DNA from: Clusia tigrina
Taxonomy: Eukaryota; Arthropoda; Insecta; Diptera; Clusiidae
Assembly: GCA_920105625.2 (NCBI GenBank)
Contig: OV050033.1
Span: forward strand, 90,646,280 to 90,710,279
DNA length: 64,000 nt
Reading direction: 5' to 3'
Below, one piece after another: positions 13,630 through 24,014 of the stretch. The notes below the pieces were generated by a model. It saw nothing but the letters and a program-made list of their open reading frames with translations, had not been told where the DNA came from and did not search any database. Numbering within the stretch: the stretch's first letter is position 1; every line of letters starts with the position of its first letter. The position numbers and the translations under genes were made by a program.

Positions 13630-15587
13630 GCGTCAAAAAACCTTGAAATTTTCTAACAATAAAGTACTCGAGCCTCTTTTCAATTTAAGCTATCGCTCGA
13701 AGCTTTGCTACCCTTGAGTCCCAAATCAAACACTGATAAAGCTTCAAATGGCCCTATCTTCTATACGGTACGTCCTACACCTATCAAAGTTTGCAACATA
13801 CAAATGCTTGCAACTTTTTATTGGAGCGTCATAAAACCTTGAAATTTTGTAACAATAAAGTACTCGAGCCTCTTGTCAATTTAAGCTATCGCTCAAAGCT
13901 ATATTACCCTTGAGTCCCAAATCAAACAGTGATAAAACTTCAAATGGCCCTAACTTCTATACGGTACGTCATACACCTCTCAAAGTTTGCAACATACAAA
14001 TGCTTGTAACTTTTTACTGGATCGTCATAAAACCTTGAAATTTTGTAACAATAAAGTACTCGAGCCTCTTGCCATTTAAGCGATCGCTCAAAGCTATGCA
14101 ACCCTTGAGTCCCAAATCAAACACTGATAAAACTTCAAATGGCCCTAACTTCTATACGGAGCGTCATACACCTCTCAAAGTTTGCAACATACAAATGCTT
14201 GTAACTTTTTACTGGAGCGTCATAAAACCTTGAAATTTTGTAACAATAAAGTACTCGAGCCTCTTGTCAATTTAAGCTATCGCTCAAAGCTATGCAACCC
14301 TTGAGTCCCAAATGAAACACTGATAAAACTTCAAATGGCCCTAAATTCTATACGGTACGTCCTACACCTATCAAAGGTTGCAACATATAAATGCTTGAAA
14401 CTTTTTACTAGAGCGTCATAAAATCTTGAAATTTTGTAACAATAAAGTACACGAGCCTCTTGTCAATTTAAGCAATCGCTCAAAGCTATGCTTCCCTTGA
14501 GTCCCAAATCAAACACTGATAAAACTTCAAATGGCCCTATTTTCTATACGGAACGTCATACACCTCTCAAAGTTTGCAACATACAAATGCTTGTAACTTT
14601 TTACTGGAGCGTTATAAAACCTTGAAATTTTATAACAATAAAGAACTCGAGCCTCTTGTCAATTTAAGCTATCTCTCAAAGCTATGCTACCCTTGAGTCC
14701 CAAATCAAACACTGATAAAACTTCAAATTGCCCTAACTTCTATACGGTACGTCCTACACCTATCAAAGTTTGCAACATACAAATGCTTGTAACTTTTTAC
14801 TGGAGCGTCATAAAACCTTGAAATTTTGTAACAATAAAGAACTCGAGCCTCTTGTCAATTTAAGCTATCGCTCAAAGCTATGCTACCATTGAGTCCCTCG
14901 TCAAACACTGATAAAACTTCAAATGGCCCTAACTTCTATACGGTACGTCCTACAACTATCAAAGTTTGCAACATACAAATGCCTGTAACTTTTTACTGGA
15001 GCGTCATAAAACCTTGAAATTTTGTAACAATAAAGTACTCGAGCCTCTTTTCAATTTAAGCTATCGCTCGAAGCTTTGCTACATTGAGTCCCAAATCAAA
15101 CACTGATAAAGCTTCAAATGGCCCTAACTTCTATACGGTACGTCCTACACCTATCAAAGTTTGCAACATACAAATGCTTGCTACTTTTTACTGGAACGTC
15201 ATAAAACTTTGAAATTTTGTAACAATAAAGTACTCGAGCCTCTTTTCAATTTAAGCTATCGCTCAAAGCTATGCTACTCTTGAGGACCAAATCAATCACT
15301 GATAAATCACCAAATGGCCCTAACTTCTATACGGTACGTCCTACACCTATCAAAGTTTGCAACATACAAATGCTTGCAACTTTTTCCTGGAGCGTCATGA
15401 AACCTTGAAATTTTGTAACAATAAAGTACTCGAGCCTCTTGTCAATTTAAGCTATCGCTCAAAGCTATGCTACTCTTGAGTCCCCAATCAAACACGGATA
15501 AATCTTCAAATGGCCCTAACTTCTATACGGTACGTCCTACACCTATCAAAGTTTGCAACATACAAATGCTTGTAACTTTTTACTGGA
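13630..15587. repeat. 10-monomer HOR (1958 bp) in super-repeat copy 2
   Basis: This is the counterpart of 6970-8731 and retains the monomer missing there (GAACTCGAG with CTACCATTGAG near 14840-14890). It is ten monomers less two bases, one from GCCATTTAAG and one from GCTACATTGAG. Confidence 0.85.
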
Positions 15588-16172
15588 GCGTCAAAAAACC
15601 TTGAAATTTTCTAACAATAAAGTACTCGAGCCTCTTTTCAATTTAAGCTATCGCTCGAAGCTTTGCTACCCTTGAGTCCCAAATCAAACACTGATAAAGC
15701 TTCAAATGGCCCTATCTTCTATACGGTACGTCCTACACCTATCAAAGTTTGCAACATACAAATGCTTGCAACTTTTTATTGGAGCGTCATAAAACCTTGA
15801 AATTTTGTAACAATAAAGTACTCGAGCCTCTTGTCAATTTAAGCTATCGCTCAAAGCTATATTACCCTTGAGTCCCAAATCAAACAGTGATAAAACTTCA
15901 AATGGCCCTAACTTCTATACGGTACGTCCTACACCTATCAACGTTTGCAACATACAAATGCTTACAACTTTTTACTGGAGCGTCATAAAACCTTGAAATT
16001 TTGTAACAATAAAGTACTCGAGCCTCTTGTCAATTTAAGATATCGCTCAAAGCTATGCTACCCTTGAGACCCAAATCAAACACTGATAAAACTTCAAATG
16101 GCCCTAACTTCTATACGGTACGTACTACACCTATCAAAGTTTGCAACATACAAATGCTTGTAACTTTTTACT

Positions 16173-16368
16173 GGAGCGTCATAAAACCTTCAAATTTTGT
16201 AACAATAAAGTACTCGAGCCTCTTGTCAATTTAAGCTATCGCTCAAAGCTATGCTACCCTTGAGTCCCAAATCAAACACTGATAAAACTTCAAATGGCCC
16301 TAACTTCTATACGGTACGTCCTACACCTATCAAAGTTTGCAACATACAAATGCTTGTTACTTTTTACT
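16173..16368 (+). repeat. Hybrid monomer from loss of one unit (copy 2)
   Basis: The left part has CCTTCAAATTTTG and the right part has GCTTGTTACTT. In copy 1 these lie in separate monomers with the CTGATAAATC / GCGTAAAAAACC variant between them (about 9.42-9.62 kb). That variant is also present at 625-820 and 2893-3088, so the loss occurred in copy 2. Confidence 0.82.
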
Positions 16369-16650
16369 GGAGCTTCATAAAACCTTGAAATTTTGTAACA
16401 ATAAAGTACTCGAGCCCCATGTCAATTTAAGCTATCGCTCAAAGCTATGCTACCCTTGAGTCCCACGTCAAACACTGATAAAACTTCAAATGGCCCTAAC
16501 TTCTATACGGTACGTTCTACAACTATCAAAGTTTGCAACATACAAATGCCTGTAGCTTTTTACTGGAGCGTCATAAAACCTTGCAATTTTGTAACAATAA
16601 AGTACTCGAGCCTCTTGTCAATTTAAGTTATCGCTCACAGCTATGCTACC

Positions 16651-18218
16651 CTTGAGTCCCAAATCAAACACTGATAAAACTTCAAATGGCCCTAACTTCT
16701 ATACGGAACGTCATACACCTCTCAAAGTTTGCAACATACAAATGCTTGTAACTTTTTACTGGAGCGTCATAAAACCTTGAAATTTAATAACAATAAAGAA
16801 CTCGAGCCTCTTGTCAATTTAAGCTATCTCTCAAAGCTATGCTACCCTTGAGTCCCAAATCAAACACTGATAAAACTTCAAATGGCCCTAACTTCTATAC
16901 GGTACGTCCTACACCTATCAAAGTTTGCAACATACAAATGCTTGCTACTTTTTACTGGAGCGTCATAAAACCTTGAAATTTTGTAACATTAAAGTACTCG
17001 AGCCTCTTTTCAATTTAAGCTATCGCTTAAAGCTATGCTACTCGTGAGTCCCAAATCAAACACTGATAAATCATCAAATGGCCCTAGCTTCTATACGGTA
17101 CGTCCTACACCTATCAAAGTTTGCAACATACAAATGCTTGTAACTTTTTACTGGAGCGTCATAAAACCTTGAAATTTTGTAACAATAAAGAACTCGAGCC
17201 TCTTGTCAATTTAAGCTGTCGCTCAAAGCTATGCTACCCTTGAGTCCCTCGTCAAACACTGATAAAACTTCAAATGGCCCTAACTTCTATACGGTACGTC
17301 CTACAACTATCAAAGTTTGCAACATACAAATGCCTGTAACTTTTTACTGGAGCGTCATAAAACCTTGAAATTTTGTAACAATAAAGTACTCGAGCCTCTT
17401 GTCAATTTAAGTTATCGCTCAAAGCTATGCTACCCTTGAGTCCCTCGTCAAACACTGATAAAACTTCAAATGGCCCTAACTTCTATACGGTACGTCCTAC
17501 ACCTATCAAAGTTTGCAACATACAAATGCTTGCAACTTTTTACTGGATCGTCATAAAACCTTGAAATTTTGTAACAATAAAGTACTCGAGCCTCTTGTCA
17601 ATTTAAGCTATCGCTCAAAGCTATGCTACCCGTGAGTCCCAAATCAAACACTGATAAATCTTCAAATGGCCCTAACTTCTATACGGTACGTCCTACACAT
17701 ATCAAAGTTTGCAACATACAAATGCTTGTAACTTTTTACTGGAGCGTCATAAAACCTTGAAATTTTGTAACAATAAAGTACTCGAGCCTCTTGTCAATTT
17801 AAGCTATCGCTCAAAGCTATACTACCCGTGAGTCCCAAATCAAACACTGATAAATCTTCAAATGGCCCTAACTTCTATACGGTGCGTCCTACACCTATCA
17901 AAGTTTGCAACATACAAATGCTTGTAACTTTTTACTGGAGCGTCATAAAACCTTGAAATTTTGTAACAATAAAGTACTCGAGCCTCTTGTCAATATAAGC
18001 TATCGCTCAAAGCTATGCTACCCTTGAGACCCAAATCAATCACTGATAAAACTTCAAATGGCCCTAACTTCTATACAGTACGTCCTACACCTATCAAAGT
18101 TTGTAACATACAAATGCTTGTAACTTTTTACTGGAGCGTCATGAAACCTTTAAATTTTGTAACAATAAAGTACACGAGCCTCTTGTCAATTTAAGCTATC
18201 GCTCAAAGCTATGCTACC
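16651..18218. repeat. 8-monomer HOR, first unit, super-repeat copy 2
   Basis: It is colinear with 9990-11557 at offset 6661 and carries the same CTAGCTTC and GTAACATTAAAG markers. Private changes include TACACATATC near 17697 and GGTGCGTCC near 17883. Confidence 0.8.
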
Positions 18219-19542
18219 CTTGAGTCCCAAATCAAACACTGATAAAACTTCAAATGGCCCTAACTTCTATACGGAACGTCATACACCTCTCAAAGTTTGC
18301 AACATACAAATGCTTGTAACTTTTTACTGGAGCGTCATAAAACCTTGAAATTTTATAACAATAAAGAACTCGAGCCTCTTGTCAATTTAAGCTATCTCTC
18401 AAAGCTATGCTACCCTTGAGTCCCAAATCAAACAATGATAAAACTTCAAATGGCCCTAACTTCTATACGGTACGTCCTACACCTATCAAAGTTTGCAACA
18501 TACAAATGCTTGCTACTTTTTACTGGAGCGTCATAAAACCTTGAAATTTTGTAACAATAAAGTACTCGAGCCTCTTTTCAATTTAAGCTATCGCTTAAAG
18601 CTATGCTACTCTTGAGTCCCAAATCAAACACTGATAAATCATCAAATGTCCCTAACTTCTATACGGTACGTCCTACACCTATCAAAGTTTGCAACATACA
18701 AATGCTTGTAACTTTATACTGGAGCGTCATAAAACCTTGAAATTTTGTAACAATAAAGAACTCGAGCCTCTTGTCAATTTAAGCTATCGCTCAAAGCTAT
18801 GCTACCCTTGAGTCCCTCGTCAAACACTGATAAAACTTCAAATGGCCCTAACTTCTATACGGTACGTCCTACAACTATCAAAGTTTGCAACATACAAATG
18901 CCTGTAACTTTTTACTGGAGCGTCATAAAACCTTGAAATTTTGTAACAATAAAGTACTCGAGCCTCTTGTCAATTTAAGTTATCGCTCAAAGCTATGCTA
19001 CCCTTGAGTCCCTCGTCAAACATTGATAAAACTTCAAATAGCCCTAACTTCTATACGGTACGTCCTACACCTATCAAAGTTTGCAACATACAAATGCTTG
19101 CAACTTTTTACTGGAGCGTCATAAAACCTTGAAATTTGGTAACAATAAAGTACTCGAGCCTCTTGTCAATTTAAACTATCGCTCAAAGCTATGCTACCCG
19201 TGAGTCCCAAATCAAACACTGATAAATCTTCAAATGGCCCTAACTTCTATACGGTACGTCCTACACCTATCAAAGTTTGCAACATACAAATGCTTGTAAC
19301 TTGTTACTGGAGCGTCATAAAACCTTGAAATTTTGTAACAATAAAGTACTCGAGCCTCTTGTCAATTTAAGCTATCGCTCAAAGCTATACTACCCGTGAG
19401 TCCCAAATCAAACACTGATAAATCTTCAAATGGCCCTAACTTCTATACGGTACGTCCTACACCTATCAAAGTTTGCAACATACAAATGCTTGTAACTTTT
19501 TACTGGAGCGTCATAAAACCTTAAAATTTTGTAACAATAAAG
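18219..19542. repeat. 8-monomer HOR, second unit, super-repeat copy 2
   Basis: It is colinear with 11558-12862. Both units carry the private changes CAAATGTCCC, AACTTTATACTGG, GAAATTTGGTAAC and AACTTGTTACTGG. The 8-mer order continues across 19542 into the CAATATAAGC and GAGACCC monomer. Confidence 0.8.
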
Positions 19543-19896
19543 TACTCGAGCCTCTTGTCAATATAAGCTATCGCTCAAAGCTATGCTACCCTTGAGACCC
19601 AAATCAATCACTGATAAAACTTCAAATGGCCCTAACTTCTATACAGTACGTCCTACACCTATCAAAGTTTGTAACATGCAAATGCTTGTAACTTTTTACT
19701 GGAGCGTCATGAAACCTTGAAATTTTGTAACAATAAAGTACTCGAGCCTCTTGTCAATTTAAGCTATCGCTCAAAGCTATGCTACTCTTGAGTCCCAAAT
19801 CAAACACTGATAAAACTTCAACTGGCCCTAATTTCTATACGGTACGTCCTACACCTATCAAAGTTTGCAACATACAAATGCTTGTAACTTTTTACT

Positions 19897-20061
19897 AATA
19901 AAGTACTCGAGCCTCTTGTCAATTTAAGCTATCGCTCAAAGCGATGCTACCCTTGAGTCCCAAATCAATCACTGATAAAACTTCAAATGGCCCTAACTTC
20001 TATACAGTACGTCCTACACCTATCAAAGTTTGCAACATACAAATGCTTGCAACTTTTTACT
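19897..20061 (+). repeat. 165-bp monomer 1 (31-bp deletion)
   Basis: TTTTTACT joins AATAAAG directly. The 31 bases from GGAGCG to TTGTAAC of a normal monomer are missing. This is the leftmost such copy; none occurs before it. Confidence 0.93.
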
Positions 20062-21430
20062 GGAGCGTCGTAAAACCTTGAAATTTTGTAACAATAAAGT
20101 ACTCGAGCCTCTTGTCAATTTAAGCTATCGCTCAAAGCTATGCTACCCTTGAGTCCCAAATCAAACACTGATAAAACTTCAAATGGCCCTAACTTCTATA
20201 CGGTACGTCCTACACCTATCAAAGTTTGCAACATACAAATGCTTGCTACTTTTTACTGGAGCGCCATAAAACCTTGAAATTTTGTAACAATAAAGTACTC
20301 GAGCCTCTTTTCAATTTAAGCTATCGCTCAAAGCTATGCTACTCTTGATCAAATCAAACACTGATAAATCATCAAATGGCCCTAACTTCTATACGGTACG
20401 TCCTACACCTATCAAAGTTTGCAACATACAAATGCTTGTAACTTTTTACTGGAGCGTCATAAAACCTTGACATTTTGTAACAAAAAAGAACTCGAGCCTC
20501 TTGTCAATTTAAGCTATCGCTCAAAGCTATGCTACCCTTGAGTCCCTCGTCAAACACTGATAAAAGTTCAAATGGCCCTAACTTCTATACGGTGCGTCCT
20601 ACAACTATCAAAGTTTGCAACATACAAATGCCTGTAACTTTTTACTGGAGCGTCATAAAACCTTGAAATTCTGCAACAATAAAGTACTCGAGCCTCTTGT
20701 CAATTTAAGTTATCGCTCAAAGCTATGCTACCCTTGAGTCCCTCGTCAAACACTGATAAAACTTCAAATGGCCCTAACTTCTATACGGTACGTCCTACAC
20801 CTATCAAAGTTTGCAACATACAAATGCTTGCAACTTTTTACTGGAGCGTCATAAAACCTTGAAATTTTGTAACAATAAAGTACTCGAGCCTCTTGTCAAT
20901 TTAAGCTATCGCTCAAAGCTATGCTACCCGTGAGTCCCAAATCAAACACTGATAAATTTTCAAATGGCACTAACTTCTATACGGTACGTCCTACACCTAT
21001 CAAAGTTTGCAACATACAAATGCTTGTAACTTTTTACTGGAGCGTCATAAAACCTTGAAATTTTGTAACAATAAAGTACTCGAGACTCTTGTCAATTTAA
21101 GCTATCGCTCAAAGCTATACTACCCGTGAGTCCCAAATCAAACACTGATAAATCTTCAAATGGCCCTAACTTCTATACGGTACGTCCTACACATATCAAA
21201 GTTTGCAACATACAAATGCTTGTAACTTTTTACTGGAGCGTCATAAAACCTTGAAATGTTGTAACAATAAAGTACTCGAGCCTCTTGTCAATATAAGCTA
21301 TCGCTCAAAGCTATGCTACCCTTGAGACCCAAATCAATCACTGATAAAACTTCAAATGGCCCTAACTTCTATACAGTACCTCATACACCTATCAAAGTTT
21401 GCAACATACAAATGCTTGTAGCTTTTTACT

Positions 21431-21626
21431 GGAGCGTCATAAAACCTTGAAATTTTGTAACAATAAAGTACTCGAGCCTCTTGTCAATTTAAGCTATCGC
21501 TCAAAGCTATGCTACCCTTGAGTCCCAAATCAAACACTGATAAAACTTCAAATGGCCCTAACTTCTATACGGTACGTCCTACACCTATCAAAGTTTGCAA
21601 CATACAAATGCTTGCAACTTTTTACT
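21431..21626 (+). repeat. Representative consensus-like 196-bp monomer
   Basis: This copy is close to the majority sequence and serves as a reference, taking GGAGCG as base 1. Landmarks are AATAAA at 32-37, the overlapping palindromes AGTACT (37-42) and CTCGAG (41-46), CTATCGCTCAAAG at 64-76, TTCAAATGG at 117-125, GGTACGTCC at 141-149, TTTGCAACATACAAATG at 164-180 and a TTTTT run near 189-193. It has five CpG sites, at 5, 43, 68, 140 and 145. The choice of base 1 is arbitrary. Confidence 0.9.
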
Positions 21627-23194
21627 GGAGCGTCATAAAACCTTGAAATTTTGTAACAATAAAGTACTCGAGCCTCTTGTCAATTTAAGCTATCGCTCAA
21701 AGCTATGCTACCCTTGAGTCCCACGTCAAACACTGATAAAACTTCAAATGGCCCTTACTTATATACGGTACGTCCTACACCTATCAAACTTTGCAACATA
21801 CAAATGCTTGCAAGTTTTTACTGGAGCGTCATAAAACCTTGAAATTTTGTAACAATAAAGTACTCGAGCCTCTTGTCAATTTAAGCTATCGCTCAAAGCT
21901 ATGCTACCCGTGAGTCCCAAATCAAACACTGATAAAGCTTCAAATGGCCCTAACTTCTATACGGTACGTCCTACACCTATCAAAGTTTGCAACATACAAA
22001 TGCTTGTAACTTTTTACTGGAGCGTCATATAACCTTGAAATTTTGTAACAATAAAGTACTCGAACCTCTTGTCAATTTAAGCTATCGCTCAAAGCTATAC
22101 TACCCATGAGTCCCAAATCAAACACTGATAAATCTTCAAATGGCCCTAACTTCTGTACGGTACGTCCTACACCTATCAAAGTTTGCAACATACAAATGCT
22201 TGTAACTTTTTACTGGAGCGTCATAAAACCTTGAAATTTTGTAACAATAAAGTACTCGAGCCTCTTGTCAATATAAGTTATCGCTCAAAGCTATTCTACC
22301 CTTGAGACCCAAATCAATCACTGATAAAACTTCAAATGGCCCTAACTTCTATACAGTACGTCATACACCTATCAAAGTTTGCAACATACAAATGCTTGTA
22401 ACTTTTTACTGGAGCGTCATAAGACCTTGAAATTTTGTAACAATAAAGTACTCGAGACTCTTGTCAATTTAAGCTATCGCTCAAAGCTATGCTACCCTTG
22501 AGTCCCAAATCAAACACTGATAAAACTTCAAATGGCCCTAAATTCTATACGGTACGTCCTACACCTATCAAAGGTTGCAACATATAAATGCTTGAAACTT
22601 TTTACTAGAGCGTCATAAAATCTTGAAATTTTGTAACAATAAAGTACACGAGCCTCTTGTCAATTTAAGCTATCGCTCAAAGCTATGCTACCCTTGAGTC
22701 CCAAATCAAACACTGATAAAACTTCAAATGGCCCTAACTTCTATACGGAACGTCATACACTTCTCAAACTTTGCAACATACAAATGCTTGTAACTTTTTA
22801 CTGGAGCGTCATAAAACCTTGAAATTTTATAACAATAAAGAACTCGAGCCTCTTGTCAATTTAAGCTATCTCTCAAAGCTATGCTACCCTTGAGTCCCAA
22901 CTCAAACACTGATAAAACTTCAAATGGCCCTAACTTCTATACGGTACGTCCTACACCTATCAAAGTTTGTAACATACAAATGCTTGTAACTTTTTACTGG
23001 AGCTTCATGAAACCTTGAAATTTTGTAACAATAAAGTACTCGAGCCTCTTGTCAATTTAAGCTATCGCTCAAAGCTATGCTACTCTTGAGTCCCAAATCA
23101 AACACTGATAAAACTTCAAATGGCCCTAATTTATATACGGTACGTCCTACACCTATCAAAGTTTGCAACATACAAATGCTTGTAACTTTTTACT

Positions 23195-23359
23195 AATAAA
23201 GTACTCGAGCCTCTTGTCAATTTAAGCTACCGCTCAAAGCTATGCTACCCTTGAGTCCCAAATCAATCACTGATAAAACTTCAAATGGCCCTAACTTCTA
23301 TACAGTACGTCCTACACCTATCAAAGTTTGCAACATACAAATGCTTGTAACTTTTTACT
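23195..23359 (+). repeat. 165-bp monomer 2 (31-bp deletion)
   Basis: It has the same junction, paired with copy 1 through the 17-monomer repeat. It carries CTACCGCTC in place of CTATCGCTC. Confidence 0.93.
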
Positions 23360-23689
23360 GGAGCGTCATAAAACCTTGAAATTTGGTAACAATAAAGTAC
23401 TCGAGCCTCTTGTCAATTTAAGCTATCGCTCAAAACTATGCTACCCTTGAGTCCCAAATCAAACACTGATAAAACTTCAAATGGCCCTAACTTCTATACG
23501 GTACGTCCTACACCTATCAAAGTTTGCAACATACAAATGCTTGCTACTTTTTACTGGAGCGTCATAAAACCTTGAAATTTTGTAACAATAAAGTACTCGA
23601 GCCTCTTTTCAATTTAAGCTATCGCTCAAAGCTATGCTACTCTTGAGTCCCAAATCAAACACTGATAAATCATCAAATGGCCCTAACTT

Positions 23690-23712
23690 CTATACGGTAC
23701 ACCTATCAAAGT
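23690..23712 (+). repeat. 7-bp deletion in one monomer
   Basis: GGTAC is joined directly to ACCTATC at 23700/23701, where normal monomers read GGTACGTCCTACACC. The missing seven bases are flanked by TAC on both sides, giving a 3-bp microhomology. Confidence 0.9.
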
Positions 23713-24014
23713 TTGCAACATACAAATGCTTGTAACTTTTTACTGGAGCGTCATAAAACCTTGAAATTTTGTAACAATAAAGAACTCGAGCCTCTTGTCA
23801 ATTTAAGCAATCGCTCAAAGCTATGCTACCCTTGAGTCCCTCGTCAAACACTGATAAAACTTCAAATGGCCCTAACTTCTATACGGTACGTCCTACAACT
23901 ATCAAAGTTTGCAACATACAAATGCCTGTAACTTTTTACTGGAGCGTCATAAAACCTTGAAATTTTGTAACAATAAAGTACTCGAGCCTCTTGTCAATTT
24001 AAGTTATCGCTCAA

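Larger units (their letters stand above)
12882..19542. repeat. 34-monomer super-repeat, copy 2 (about 6.66 kb)
   Basis: The chimeric junction lies between 12862 and 12882. The left side reads CTTAAAATTTTG, as at the end of copy 2 (19521). The right side reads AATAAAGAACTCGAG, as at the start of copy 1 (6215). After 19542 the sequence continues with the CAATATAAGC monomer, the expected next member of the 8-mer. That is what a simple tandem duplication predicts. Confidence 0.88.
19650..22947. repeat. 17-monomer repeat, first copy (3298 bp)
   Basis: It matches 22948 onward. The first 31-bp-deleted monomer at 19897 pairs with that at 23195 (offset 3298). The length is 17x196 minus 31 minus 3, the last from a 3-bp deletion at 20347 that created TGATCA. 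The part from about 21.4 to 22.9 kb has GATAAAGC, CAAAGGTTGC and TACACGAGCC variants. Confidence 0.75.

Noticed and set aside
21462..21467. AATAAA polyadenylation signal in most monomers
   Set aside because: The hexamer is expected by chance in AT-rich DNA and there is no transcription unit to go with it.
21431..21626. CENP-B box
   Set aside because: I looked for TTCG and CGGG with the required spacing on both strands. The nearest candidates (GCTCGAAGC variants, CCCGTGAG variants) do not fit the pattern.
21431..21626. RNA polymerase III B-box (CTTGAGTCC) suggesting a tRNA-derived SINE
   Set aside because: The match to the B-box is partial (TTCGA is replaced by TTGA), there is no acceptable A-box at the right distance upstream, and there are no terminal features of a SINE.
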